DNA of 64,000 nt. Source: Mucilaginibacter sp. (GTDB taxonomy: Bacteria > Bacteroidota > Bacteroidia > Sphingobacteriales > Sphingobacteriaceae). Shown here one piece after another: positions 1 to 9,442 of the stretch. The notes under the pieces were generated by a model. It was not told where the DNA came from. It did not search any database and saw nothing but the letters and a program-made list of their open reading frames with translations. Position 1 is the first letter of the stretch; every line of letters starts with the position of its first letter. The position numbers were made by a program, and so were the translations under genes. The stretch covers positions 81,477 to 145,476 of the forward strand of contig NZ_JAQBOC010000022.1 in assembly GCF_028288225.1 (NCBI RefSeq), written 5' to 3'.

Positions 1-40
1 TTTAAATAAGGTACAATAGATCATTATTTGCGTAGAATAA

Positions 41-96
41 TCCATCTACATTAAAGATTTATCCATTTCATGGGATTTTCCCTGTATCTAACTTTA
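41..96 (+). promoter_or_regulatory. Direct-repeat activator site plus -7 box upstream of esterase
   Basis: TCCAT occurs at 41-45 and again at 62-66, exactly 21 bp apart (two helical turns). The 26-bp block 41-66 is 23/26 identical to the block at 2465-2490 upstream of the fucosidase. A Bacteroidota-like -7 element, TAACTTTA, lies at 89-96, and its distance from the repeat is the same as at the second site. Direct repeats with this phasing suit an AraC-type or hybrid two-component regulator better than a LacI protein. No such regulator lies in the window. Confidence 0.55.
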
Positions 97-102
97 TGGC
101 AA

Positions 103-390
103 CCAATATTTAAACTCCTATATGAAAAGATTTACTCATCAATCAGTAAGACATTATTTTGTTTTGCCCTGGCCCTCCGGTTTCTTTTATTCCGGGTAAT
201 TTAATAAAAGATCTATTTATAGCCTCGCTATCTTATTAATGGTTTTATATCACCTGGTGTATTGCCCAAACGGGGATTATCCAGGGCCGGGTATTTGATG
301 CTAAGGGTCTCTCCCGGGCGTTGCGGTACAGGTGCAGGGGACTACCAAGCGGCGGTGTACCGGTGCAAAATCCAAACTTTTAATTATACC
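103..390 (+). other. Long GC-rich leader, possibly structured RNA
   Basis: The first 447 bases hold no convincing gene. If transcription starts just after the -7 box at 89-96, the mRNA has a leader of about 345 nt. Positions 255-370 are much richer in GC than their surroundings and contain several short self-complementary stretches, for example GCGGTAC near 321 and GTACCG near 357. The block is directly followed by an intrinsic-terminator hairpin. The arrangement resembles an attenuator or riboswitch, but no known class was recognised. Confidence 0.3.
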
Positions 391-426
391 AAAAAAAGGA
401 GTTATTTTAGCCTGACTCCTTTTTTT
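391..426 (+). terminator. Intrinsic terminator hairpin in leader of esterase gene
   Basis: AAAAAAAGGAGT and ACTCCTTTTTTT are separated by a 12-nt loop, giving a stable stem followed by a T run. It lies only 21 bp upstream of the chosen start codon at 448. It either ends an upstream transcript or attenuates the esterase gene. Confidence 0.7.
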
Positions 427-447
427 GTAATCAATAAATCTGTATTA

Positions 448-2400
448 ATGTTTAATCGTTTTCTGATATCTTTATTAATTCTTGCACCTGCTTTATTAAG
501 TGCACAAACCACTGTACCCGATGCAGAAACCTGGATGGGTTTTAAGCGTGTTTTTATAACGATAGACAATCATAAAGCTTATTATGTAAAGCCGGATAAC
601 CCACTCCCGGGCAATCCCTGGGTTTGGCGTGCTTCATTCCCCGACTGGCACACCCAAATTGATAGCATATTGCTAAAAAGAGGCTTTTATGTTGCATATA
701 TTAATGTTGATGACCAGTATGGAAGTCCGCAGGCTATGCAGGTTTGGGATAAGTTTTATGCGTATTTAACAGGTAAGGTTTCATTAGCGCCGCGAGTGAG
801 CCTTGAAGGAGTAAGCCGGGGTGCATTGTATACTATGGCATGGGCAAAAAGAAATCCAGATAAGGTAAACTGTATCTATAACGAAACGCCTGTTTATGAC
901 TTTAAAAGCTGGCCTGGTGGCAAAGGTAAGGGCCCGGGTGATACAGCCGCCTGGAAACAATTGAAACAGGTTTATAATTTTACAGAGCAGCAGGCAATGG
1001 ATTACCGCGATAATCCAGTGGATCATTTGGAAGGCCTTGCCGGCTTTAAGGTGCCGGTTTTAAATGTTATTGGCATCAACGATGAATTAGCACCGCGTGC
1101 AGAAAATACGGACCTGTTTGTACAGCGATACACTGCGTTAGGGGGGCCGGCAAATATTTACCCGGTAACAGATGGGCCGCAGGAATTGCGCGGGCATCAT
1201 TTCCCTATTAAACACGCCCTGCTTTATGCTGATTTTATTTACAGTAATTCGTACCCGGTAAAAAAGGTTTTGCCTTATACCGATTATTTTACAACGAGGG
1301 ATGGACTGCCCCATTTTTTTGACGCGGCATTAAATAAAAAGAAAGCAACGGTTGCTTTTCTTGGTGGTTCAATAACCTATAATCCCGGTTGGCGGGAAAA
1401 AACCTGTGCTTACCTTAAAGAGTGTTTCCCCGCAACTGAATTCCATTTTATTGCTGCCGGCATCCCTTCATTAGGCAGCCTGCCTCATGTATTCCGTTTA
1501 CAAAAGGATGTGTTGGATTCCGGAAAAATCGACCTGCTTTTTGTGGAAGCAGCCGTAAACGACCGGGTTAATGGTACGGATAGTATTACCCAGGTACGGG
1601 ACCTGGAAGGGATAATCAGGCATACCAAACAAAACAACCCACTGGTGGATATCGTAATGATGGAGTTTGCTGATCCTGATAAAAACAAGGATTATAGTAA
1701 AGGGGTTAGTCCGGTAGAAATAAAAAATCATGAATTGGTGGCCGGGCACTATAATTTTCCTTCCATCAACCTGGCTAAGGAAGTATATGATAAACTAGAG
1801 GTCAATGAATTTAGCTGGGTTGATGATTTTAAGGACCTGCACCCCGCTCCGTTTGGACAGGAGCTTTATTTTGAAACGATCAAAAGCCTGCTGCAGGCCT
1901 GTTGTGAAAACTATGCCTTGCACACACAGCCGATCAGCCCAAACCTATCATTGCCAAAACCACTGGATAAGTTCAGTTTCACTAATGGAAGCTATTACCC
2001 GGTCACACATGCCAAATGGGACAGCAAATGGGCATATACCCAAAACTGGAGCCCGCAGGATCACCTCGGTACAAGGGAAGGTTTTGTACATGTTCCGGTA
2101 CTAAGTGCAGAGCAGCCCGGCGCTTCATTAACTTTATCTTTTAAGGGAACGGCGGTCGGCATTGCCATAGTATCAGGCGCAGATGCCGGGATGGTTATCT
2201 ATTCAATTGATGGGGGGCCATCAAAAACCATCGACCTTTATACGGAATGGAGCAGTTTTCTGCATTTGCCCTGGTACCTTTTACTTGATGGAAGTCTGGC
2301 CAACAAAGGTCATATCTTAAAACTAACAATAGTAGATAGTAAAAACCCAAGCAGTAAGGGAAATGCCTGCCGCATTGTTACTTTCTTTAAAAATGATTAA
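448..2400 (+). CDS. Secreted two-domain esterase: alpha/beta hydrolase plus SGNH hydrolase
   Basis: This predicted 650-residue exported protein has a signal peptide (MFNRFLISLLILAPALLSAQ), which is why the start at 448 is preferred over the in-frame ATG at 262. The first half is an alpha/beta hydrolase with a G-V-S-R-G nucleophile elbow and a later H-H-F-P-I-K-H segment that could supply the catalytic His. The second half is an SGNH/GDSL-type esterase with block I G-G-S-I-T, a V-E-A-A-V-N-D segment and a D-L-H-P motif. A C-terminal beta-rich part follows. Such enzymes commonly deacylate plant polysaccharides. The exact substrate is unknown, but the neighbouring fucosidase and galactosidase-like genes suggest decorated hemicellulose or pectin side chains (inference). 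Both active sites look intact, so it may be bifunctional. Confidence 0.75.
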   Translation: MFNRFLISLLILAPALLSAQTTVPDAETWMGFKRVFITIDNHKAYYVKPDNPLPGNPWVWRASFPDWHTQIDSILLKRGFYVAYINVDDQYGSPQAMQVWDKFYAYLTGKVSLAPRVSLEGVSRGALYTMAWAKRNPDKVNCIYNETPVYDFKSWPGGKGKGPGDTAAWKQLKQVYNFTEQQAMDYRDNPVDHLEGLAGFKVPVLNVIGINDELAPRAENTDLFVQRYTALGGPANIYPVTDGPQELRGHHFPIKHALLYADFIYSNSYPVKKVLPYTDYFTTRDGLPHFFDAALNKKKATVAFLGGSITYNPGWREKTCAYLKECFPATEFHFIAAGIPSLGSLPHVFRLQKDVLDSGKIDLLFVEAAVNDRVNGTDSITQVRDLEGIIRHTKQNNPLVDIVMMEFADPDKNKDYSKGVSPVEIKNHELVAGHYNFPSINLAKEVYDKLEVNEFSWVDDFKDLHPAPFGQELYFETIKSLLQACCENYALHTQPISPNLSLPKPLDKFSFTNGSYYPVTHAKWDSKWAYTQNWSPQDHLGTREGFVHVPVLSAEQPGASLTLSFKGTAVGIAIVSGADAGMVIYSIDGGPSKTIDLYTEWSSFLHLPWYLLLDGSLANKGHILKLTIVDSKNPSSKGNACRIVTFFKND

Positions 2401-2464
2401 ACAACTCCTTGATTGGAAGCGGATAATAACAAACCGCTCGTTTATTGATAAAAAAATAGGATAG

Positions 2465-2520
2465 TCCATTTTTATTAAAGATTTATCCATTTTAAAGCAC
2501 AATATTGCATAGTAATTTAG
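2465..2520 (+). promoter_or_regulatory. Second copy of direct-repeat site plus -7 box, upstream of GH95
   Basis: TCCAT lies at 2465-2469 and 2486-2490, again 21 bp apart, followed at 2513-2520 by TAATTTAG as a candidate -7 element. The spacing from the second TCCAT to the -7 box equals that in the copy at 41-96, and the stretch 2475-2492 is identical to 51-68. The fucosidase start is 65 bp downstream of the -7 box, so this copy probably drives the GH95/galactosidase pair. Confidence 0.6.
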
Positions 2521-2584
2521 TACGACCAATTACATTGAATAAAATCTATATAATTCCTGAGCTGTCCTGATAAAAATTAACATC

Positions 2585-4939
2585 ATGAATAAAAAACTGC
2601 AATTATTTTTAACTGTAATATTTACATTTATATATCATGCCGGCATTTGCCAGCAAAGCAATTTACAGCTATGGTATAATAAGCCGGCCATACATTGGGA
2701 AGAAACTTCGCCATTGGGCAACGGTCGTTTAGGCATGATGCCCGATGGGGGCATTAACCGGGAAAATATTGTATTGAACGATATTACCCTTTGGTCTGGC
2801 TCGCCACAGGATGCAAATAATTATGATGCCTATAAAAGCCTGCCCCGCCTCAGAAAGTTACTTGCACAGGGTAAAAATGATGACGCGCAAGTTTTGGTCG
2901 ACTCCAATTATATCTGTAAAGGGCCCGGATCAGGCAGCGGGACCGGAGCTAATGTGGCTTTCGGATGTTACCAGGTATTGGGAAATCTCTCCCTTAAGTT
3001 CAGCTATAATGGACAGTCGGCTGATACTACAAAGCTTGAAAATTATAAAAGAACTTTATCTTTAAATAATGCAATAGCTACCTGTTCCTATAAATCTGGC
3101 GGGGTAACTTATAGCCGCGAGTACTTTACCAGCTTTGGTAACGATGTAAGCCTGGTTAAACTTACTGCAGACAGGCCGGGGCAGCTTAATTTTACAATCT
3201 CGCTTTCACGACCCGAAAGGGCATTAGTTAAAGCGGGGGATGGCATGCTGCAAATGTATGGACAGCTTTCCAGTGGTACAACTGCCCCCGGCATGAAGTA
3301 TCTTGCCCAGGTAAAACCTGTTTTAAATGGTGGCTCTATAGGTGTGAAGGATAATATGCTGGTGATAAAAAATGCAACATCAGTAATTCTGTATATCTCT
3401 GCCGGTACTGATTTTAAAAATCCGCATTATCAAGCAAAAGTATCATCATCGTTATACAAAGCTACGCGTACCGCGTATGCTGCAGAGAAGGCACAACACT
3501 TAAGCCATTACCATAAATTGTTTAACAGGTTGCATTTGTCTATAGGTAATCAAAATAAAGCCGGTATACCTACAGATGAGCGCCTGGTAAGCTATCATAA
3601 TAACCCGGATGCCGATCCCGGGTTCCCTGTTTTATTTTACCAGTTTGGCCGGTACCTTTCTATTTGTAGCACAAGGGTGGGCCTGTTGCCTCCAAATTTG
3701 CAGGGCTTATGGGCCAACCAGGTACAAACACCATGGAACGGCGACTATCATTTGGATATAAATGTGCAGATGAATCACTGGCCGGTAGAGGTGGCTAACC
3801 TGCCTGAGCTTGATTTGCCATTAACCGCTTTGGTTAAAGGAATGGTAAAAAATGGCGAACGCACGGCAAAAGCCTATTATAATGCCGATGGCTGGATTGC
3901 CCATGTAATTACAAACGTATGGGGCTTTACTGAACCCGGCGAAAGCGCCTCGTGGGGCATCACCAAATCAGGTTCGGGCTGGTTGTGCAATAATTTGTGG
4001 GAACATTACGCCTTTACAATAGACAAGAAATACCTGGCAGAGATCTACCCTATATTAAAAGGATCCGCACAATTTTATAACAGCACGCTGGTACACAATA
4101 GTAAAACGGGTTGGCTGGTCACTTCGCCTTCCTCATCGCCCGAAAATAGTTTTTATCTGCCTAACGGCAAAACAGCAAGCATTTGTGAAGGGCCTACAAT
4201 TGATAACCAGATCCTTAGGGAATTATTTAATAATGTGATCACTGCATCAAAAACATTGGGTATAGATGCTTCGTTGAGAAATTTGCTGATCTCAAGACTT
4301 AAGCAGCTCCCTCCCCCAGGTCAAATTGCCAAAGACGGCAGACTAATGGAATGGCTGGAGGATTATAAAGAAACAGAAGTACATCACCGGCATGTTTCTC
4401 ACTTGTATGGACTGTACCCTGCTTCCCTCATTACACCCGAATCAACACCCGAACTTGCTGAAGCTTGTAAAAAAACACTGGATACGCGCGGCGATGATGG
4501 GCCGAGTTGGTCTATTGCTTACAAACAACTTTTTTGGGCAAGATTGCACGACGGTAATCGCGCCTATAAGCTGTTTACAGAGATGACAGCGCCAACGCTT
4601 AAAACCAATATGAATTACGGCGCGGGCGGAGGCGTTTATCCCAATTTGCTTTCGGCCGGGCCGCCTTTCCAAATTGACGGCAATTTTGGGGCCGAGGCCG
4701 GGATCTCAGAAATGCTGATCCAAAGTCATGCAGGCTTTATTGAACTGCTACCGGCAATGCCTGATGCATGGAAAGCAAAGGGAGAGATAAAAGGTATGAA
4801 GGCGCGCGGAAACTTTACCGTAGATTTTAAATGGAAGGACGGAAAAATAATAAATTACAGGATAAGTTCTCCTAATCCCCGGAAAGTAAGACTAAAAATA
4901 AACGGGGAACTAAAAACTATAACTGCTGAAAAAGCATAA
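2585..4939 (+). CDS. GH95 family alpha-L-fucosidase (exported)
   Basis: The 784-residue protein has a signal peptide (about residues 1-22) and the full GH95 layout: an N-terminal beta domain opening with an L-W-Y-N-K-P-A motif, then an (alpha/alpha)6 barrel. Diagnostic stretches are S-P-L-G-N-G-R-L-G-M near the start, the H-L-D-I-N-V-Q-M-N-H-W-P segment, S-P-E-N and Q-I-D-G-N-F-G. In characterised members these carry the catalytic Asn, Glu and Asp. GH95 enzymes invert and release alpha-1,2-linked fucose or L-galactose from glycans such as xyloglucan. Length is typical. The galactosidase-like gene follows after 18 bp, so the two are probably co-transcribed. Confidence 0.92.
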   Translation: MNKKLQLFLTVIFTFIYHAGICQQSNLQLWYNKPAIHWEETSPLGNGRLGMMPDGGINRENIVLNDITLWSGSPQDANNYDAYKSLPRLRKLLAQGKNDDAQVLVDSNYICKGPGSGSGTGANVAFGCYQVLGNLSLKFSYNGQSADTTKLENYKRTLSLNNAIATCSYKSGGVTYSREYFTSFGNDVSLVKLTADRPGQLNFTISLSRPERALVKAGDGMLQMYGQLSSGTTAPGMKYLAQVKPVLNGGSIGVKDNMLVIKNATSVILYISAGTDFKNPHYQAKVSSSLYKATRTAYAAEKAQHLSHYHKLFNRLHLSIGNQNKAGIPTDERLVSYHNNPDADPGFPVLFYQFGRYLSICSTRVGLLPPNLQGLWANQVQTPWNGDYHLDINVQMNHWPVEVANLPELDLPLTALVKGMVKNGERTAKAYYNADGWIAHVITNVWGFTEPGESASWGITKSGSGWLCNNLWEHYAFTIDKKYLAEIYPILKGSAQFYNSTLVHNSKTGWLVTSPSSSPENSFYLPNGKTASICEGPTIDNQILRELFNNVITASKTLGIDASLRNLLISRLKQLPPPGQIAKDGRLMEWLEDYKETEVHHRHVSHLYGLYPASLITPESTPELAEACKKTLDTRGDDGPSWSIAYKQLFWARLHDGNRAYKLFTEMTAPTLKTNMNYGAGGGVYPNLLSAGPPFQIDGNFGAEAGISEMLIQSHAGFIELLPAMPDAWKAKGEIKGMKARGNFTVDFKWKDGKIINYRISSPNPRKVRLKINGELKTITAEKA

Positions 4940-4957
4940 CTTAATAATATTTATAAA

Positions 4958-7006
4958 ATGATTACAGGTAAGTATAACAGCCTCTTAAGTTTTATTGCAA
5001 TAGTTTTTTTAGTGGTTCTGCAATTTAAAACTGTATTTGCAAAAAAACCTGCAGCACAACAAATCATCCGGATGGAATATGGTATTAGGGGTGTTATTAA
5101 GTATGATCTGAAAAGCGGCACCTTCAGTATTTACAAGGATAACAAAATTGTAATTTACAACGCATATTCTTCGGCCAGGGTAAATAACAGATCAATATCA
5201 TCAAGAGATTATACCGAAAGAACCTATAGTCATACAGCTATTATGGACGGTTTTGGCAAAGGACAAAAGTATGTAGTGATTTCAGCAGGAGAAGGCCTGC
5301 CCGTTATGAAACAGGTATTTTATGTTTACCCGGGCAGGGCATTTTTGCTTATGGAAGAAGAATTAAACGGAACTGGCTTAAGGAGCAATTATATGGCTCC
5401 TTTAACAGGAAGTTTTATGCCGGTTAAGGGTGATGTGAGATCATTAATAGCTCCTTTTGATAATGATACTTTTATAAGTTATGACGCAAGGCCCTTTACT
5501 GCTTCGGGCATTGATACCAGCGCAGAGGTTGGGGCTGTATTTGATAACGTGAACCGGAATGGAATTATTGCCGGATCGGTAGAGCATGGCACCTGGAAAA
5601 CAGGCATCAGGACAGCATCAAACATAAAGGCTAATGAAATTGAAGTTTGGGGCGGATATGCTGCAGTAAATGTTACAAGGGATGAAATAGCACATGGAGT
5701 AATTACCGGCAAATATCTTAAATCACCAAAAATATTTATAGGTTATTTTTCTGACTGGAGAGAAGGCATGGAAGAATATGGCAAAGCTAACCGTATCGCT
5801 GATCCGCCGTTTGTTTTTAACTGGACAAAGCCTGCACCGGTTGGCTGGAACAGTTGGGGAGTTATGCAAGAAAAAATAACCTATGAAAAAGCTGTAAAGG
5901 TTGCAGATTTCTTCGCCGATAGTTTAGCTTCCCTTCGTACAGGTAATACAGCCTATATTGACCTCGACTCCTATTGGGACAAAATGGTGAAAAACGGTGA
6001 TTACAGTAAATTAAAGCAGTTTGCTGATTACTGTAAATCAAAAGGGCTGCAGCCCGGCGTTTATTGGGCGCCTTTTACCGATTGGGGGCATAAGGCCGGC
6101 CCGGATAGGAAGGTTGAAGGCAGCAATTACAAATATGGAGACTTATGGGCCAGGGTTGGTAATGGTTATCATGATATTGACGGAGCAAGAGCATTGGATC
6201 CTACCCATCCCGGTACGCAGCAACGCATCGATTATTTTATAGGCCATTTAAAGGCCTGCGGATTTAAAATGATCAAAATTGATTTTTTGGGCCATGCTGC
6301 AATAGAAGCAAATAAATTTTATGATACTACTGTAACTACAGGGATGCAGGCCTACCGTAAGGGAATGGAATATCTGGTTAAGCAACTCGACGGTCAAATG
6401 CTGATATATGCTGCTATTTCACCAAGCCTGGCAACCGGAAGATATGTACATTCACGGCGCATTGCATGTGATGCCTTCCAAACCATAGCTCATACCAAAT
6501 ACACGCTGAATAGTGTTACTTATGGATGGTGGCAAACCTGGTTGTACAACTACATTGATGCAGATCACGTTGTTTTAGATCATCAGTCAGAAGGTGAAAA
6601 CCGGGCGCGTATGTTATCATCTATAGTTACCGGAACATTTATTACCGGGGATGATTTTTCAGAACATGGCCCGTGGTCAGTACGTGCAAGGCAATGGTAT
6701 CAAAATAAAGAACTACTTAAAATTATTGGAAACGGAAAAGCATTTAAGCCCGCAGATGGGAACGTTGGTAAAGGCGCATCAAATATATTTAGCCGGCGGA
6801 TAGGAGCATACCTGTACCTGGCTGTTTTTAATTATGATGCAGATCCCAAAACCTTTATAATCGACACAAAGCGGATTGGATTATCTCCTCACCATTTATA
6901 TAAGGGTGTTGAATTATTGCAGGGAAATAAGATATCCCTTAATGATTCAGCTCAGATAAATTTGGCAGGCGCTGATGCTATATTATTCAAAATTAAAATC
7001 AATTAA
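4958..7006 (+). CDS. Clan GH-D alpha-galactosidase-like glycoside hydrolase (exported)
   Basis: The 682-residue protein has a hydrophobic N-terminal export signal. The catalytic (beta/alpha)8 barrel begins with G-W-N-S-W-G around residue 290 and includes Y-I-D-L-D-S-Y-W, P-G-V-Y-W-A-P and M-I-K-I-D-F-L. The Asp of K-I-D-F is the expected nucleophile of GH27/GH36-type retaining enzymes. A C-terminal beta-sandwich follows. The N-terminal 250 residues form a beta-rich domain. Release of alpha-galactose (or a related sugar) is inferred, because the clan also contains other specificities. It follows the fucosidase by 18 bp and ends convergently with the LacI gene. Confidence 0.8.
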   Translation: MITGKYNSLLSFIAIVFLVVLQFKTVFAKKPAAQQIIRMEYGIRGVIKYDLKSGTFSIYKDNKIVIYNAYSSARVNNRSISSRDYTERTYSHTAIMDGFGKGQKYVVISAGEGLPVMKQVFYVYPGRAFLLMEEELNGTGLRSNYMAPLTGSFMPVKGDVRSLIAPFDNDTFISYDARPFTASGIDTSAEVGAVFDNVNRNGIIAGSVEHGTWKTGIRTASNIKANEIEVWGGYAAVNVTRDEIAHGVITGKYLKSPKIFIGYFSDWREGMEEYGKANRIADPPFVFNWTKPAPVGWNSWGVMQEKITYEKAVKVADFFADSLASLRTGNTAYIDLDSYWDKMVKNGDYSKLKQFADYCKSKGLQPGVYWAPFTDWGHKAGPDRKVEGSNYKYGDLWARVGNGYHDIDGARALDPTHPGTQQRIDYFIGHLKACGFKMIKIDFLGHAAIEANKFYDTTVTTGMQAYRKGMEYLVKQLDGQMLIYAAISPSLATGRYVHSRRIACDAFQTIAHTKYTLNSVTYGWWQTWLYNYIDADHVVLDHQSEGENRARMLSSIVTGTFITGDDFSEHGPWSVRARQWYQNKELLKIIGNGKAFKPADGNVGKGASNIFSRRIGAYLYLAVFNYDADPKTFIIDTKRIGLSPHHLYKGVELLQGNKISLNDSAQINLAGADAILFKIKIN

Positions 7007-7045
7007 ACGGGTATTAGTAACTGCATAATTATATAAAGTTCTCTC

Positions 7046-8077
7046 TCATCCCGTGGTAGATTCCCTTATAACAAGTTTGGACGGTATAATGATATGCTCT
7101 TCTTCCAGCTTGATATAATTATGTGATAAATACTCAAAAAGCAGTGCACCGGCTTTTTGCCCCATTTCATAAGCTGGCTGTAAAATGGTTGTAAGAGGAG
7201 GGTTTAAAACCGGAGCCGTGATCTGGTTAGTAAAACAAGCAATCTTTATGTCATTTGGTATGCGGAGTTTGATTTCATGACATGCGAGATAAGCTGAGGT
7301 TGCCAGGTGCTCAACAGTTAACAAAAGGCCATCCGGCCGGGCAGAGATCAGGTGATCCCTGATCAGGGCAATATTTTCATCAGTATACTTATTTACACAG
7401 TAAATTAAATTTGAGCCATCGCTGGTAATTGCCATGTCTGACAACGCTTTCTTGTAGCCTTCTTCTCTTGAAGAGAAGATAGAAACATATCCCTGAACCG
7501 TTATCAGTGAGATATTTTTACATCCCTGCGCAATCATGTGGCTTGCGGCAATATAAGCACTATTGAAATCATCTGTTGTAACACTCGCAGCAGAAAGCTG
7601 GGCGCAATCCCGGTCAAAAAAAACTATTGGCATACCAGCCTGCTGCAATTTGCTGATATGAGCGGTATCACTGGTATTGCTTGCGACGGATATAAGTATG
7701 CCATCTACCCGGCCGCTTGTAAATTCGTTAAGAATACTTACTTCACGTTCATAACTATCATGCGTCAGATAAATCAGGAAGTGATATTTTTCTTTGCCTG
7801 CGATACTTTCGATGCCATTAATAACCTGACTGAAAAAACTGTCAGCTATTTCAGGAATCACTATAGCTATGGTATTGCTGAGGTGTTTTCTCAGACTGCT
7901 TGCGTGTGGATTAGTAACATAATTTAACCGGCTGGCAGCCTCTTTAACCCTGGATTTAGTTTGATCACTGATATCATAGCTGTCTCTTAATGCTTTAGAG
8001 ATTGTGGCAGTTGACAGATTCAGCACTTTAGCAAGTGCTTTCATATTGATCTTTTTATCATCAGTGTTGTCTTCCAT
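7046..8077 (-). CDS. LacI-family transcriptional regulator
   Basis: The 343-residue protein has an N-terminal LacI HTH (about residues 10-60, with M-K-A-L-A-K-V-L-N-L-S followed by S-T-A-T-I-S-K-A-L-R) and a periplasmic-binding-like effector domain (N-T-I-A-I-V-I-P onward). It is transcribed divergently from the inositol oxygenase gene, and the 253-bp gap holds a palindromic operator. It may sense inositol, glucuronate or a derivative and control the oxygenase and itself (inference from position). It is less likely to act at the direct-repeat promoters of the hydrolases, since LacI proteins bind palindromes. Confidence 0.9.
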   Translation of the reverse strand: MEDNTDDKKINMKALAKVLNLSTATISKALRDSYDISDQTKSRVKEAASRLNYVTNPHASSLRKHLSNTIAIVIPEIADSFFSQVINGIESIAGKEKYHFLIYLTHDSYEREVSILNEFTSGRVDGILISVASNTSDTAHISKLQQAGMPIVFFDRDCAQLSAASVTTDDFNSAYIAASHMIAQGCKNISLITVQGYVSIFSSREEGYKKALSDMAITSDGSNLIYCVNKYTDENIALIRDHLISARPDGLLLTVEHLATSAYLACHEIKLRIPNDIKIACFTNQITAPVLNPPLTTILQPAYEMGQKAGALLFEYLSHNYIKLEEEHIIIPSKLVIRESTTG

Positions 8078-8212
8078 CTTTATTTATAGTAATTCAGGTA
8101 TCTGGAAATTTAAAAATTCACTTTGCGATAAAACCAAGAGCGTTTAAACTGGCGAAGCAATATAAAAAACGCGACTGAATAATTCACTATTTTATCTTTT
8201 TAACCTTGTTAT

Positions 8213-8232
8213 TTACTTAAACGATTAAGTAA
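8213..8232. promoter_or_regulatory. LacI-type operator between lacI-like gene and inositol oxygenase
   Basis: TTACTTAAACGATTAAGTAA has perfect 8-bp arms around ACGA and a central CG, as in LacI-family operators. It lies 98 bp upstream of the oxygenase start and 135 bp upstream of the regulator start, so it can serve both divergent promoters. Confidence 0.7.
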
Positions 8233-8330
8233 ATAAATTCAACCCTTTTACAAAAAGTAACTTTTTAAATCAGGAAATTTGATTCAAAGCCTTAAGAATT
8301 ATTACCAATTATTCTTTTAATTTAATTATC

Positions 8331-9212
8331 ATGAGCAAGATCATTCATACACAGGATCAGAATCCGTTGGCATCTATTGAAGAATGGGAAGAAGATCTTT
8401 TGATTCGTTATCCTGATGCGGAAACAATTGCGGCTGGACGGGATACAGCAGCCTTTCGTAATTATGAAACTACACTTAAAGATACAGTAAGGGAATTTTA
8501 TCGTTTACAGCACATCAATCAAACTTATGATTTTGTTCTTCAAAAAAAGGAGCAATATTTAAAGTTTGACAAAAAGGAAATGTCAATATGGGAAGCATTT
8601 GATTTTTTAAATCAACTGGTTGACGATTCCGATCCTGATACTGATCTGGATCAGCTTCAGCATTTGCTGCAAACTTCAGAAGCTATTCGTGCTGATGGGC
8701 ATCCGGACTGGATGGTACTTACAGGCCTGTTTCATGATTTAGGGAAAGTTCTTTGTTTATTTGGTGAACCACAATGGGCAGTTGTAGGCGATAGTTACCC
8801 TGTAGGTTGCGCTTTCTCGGACAAAATTGTTTTTCCTGAATATTTTAAAGACAACAAAGACAACGATGACCCTCGTTATAATACTAAGTATGGTGTTTAT
8901 GAACCGAACTGCGGCTTGGAAAATGTGCACATGACCTGGGGCCATGACGAATATATTTATCATTTAATGAAACCTTATCTTCCCGAGCAGGCGCTATATA
9001 TGCTCCGGTATCATTCCTTTTACCCGCAACACAGGGAAAACGCTTATAGCCATCTAATGACGCCGCACGACCATCGTTTATTTAAATCGGTGGCACAATT
9101 TAATCCCTATGATCTTTACTCAAAAAGTTCTGTGCCTCCTGATTGGAATAAATTACGGCCATATTATGAAGATCTCGTTGCCAAATACTTACCAGCTACC
9201 TTGAAATTTTAA
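8331..9212 (+). CDS. myo-Inositol oxygenase
   Basis: This 293-residue cytoplasmic enzyme belongs to the MIOX family (HD-domain di-iron oxygenases), which splits myo-inositol with O2 to D-glucuronate. The iron-ligand motifs are visible: G-L-F-H-D-L-G-K, W-G-H-D-E-Y, R-Y-H-S-F-Y-P and N-P-Y-D-L-Y. Length matches eukaryotic and Bacteroidota members. It stands alone behind the operator at 8213-8232 and is divergent from the LacI regulator, which suggests substrate induction. Its glucuronate probably feeds catabolism. A link to the exopolysaccharide locus cannot be shown, because that locus makes UDP-glucuronate through its own dehydrogenase. Confidence 0.93.
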   Translation: MSKIIHTQDQNPLASIEEWEEDLLIRYPDAETIAAGRDTAAFRNYETTLKDTVREFYRLQHINQTYDFVLQKKEQYLKFDKKEMSIWEAFDFLNQLVDDSDPDTDLDQLQHLLQTSEAIRADGHPDWMVLTGLFHDLGKVLCLFGEPQWAVVGDSYPVGCAFSDKIVFPEYFKDNKDNDDPRYNTKYGVYEPNCGLENVHMTWGHDEYIYHLMKPYLPEQALYMLRYHSFYPQHRENAYSHLMTPHDHRLFKSVAQFNPYDLYSKSSVPPDWNKLRPYYEDLVAKYLPATLKF

Positions 9213-9442
9213 AGTAACTGATAAATTATATTACTAATAGATAACCGGAAATAATAAACCAGGGCAATTGATCCCGGTGTGATCTGCAGGATTATGTGAT
9301 TTTTACAAAGTGCTCAGCAACGTTGTTTAGCTGCAAAAGGTAGTAAAGAAAGATTGGGAAGTCCTGTATCCTGCCAGGATTCTTAAGATTAAGGTTTGAA
9401 AGTGACAGTTCAGATCAAAGTTTTAAAACTGTAGATCTGGCT

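Noticed and set aside
262..447. N-terminal extension of the esterase from ATG 262
   Set aside because: The extension has no export character and runs through the leader hairpin. A clean signal peptide begins at 448.
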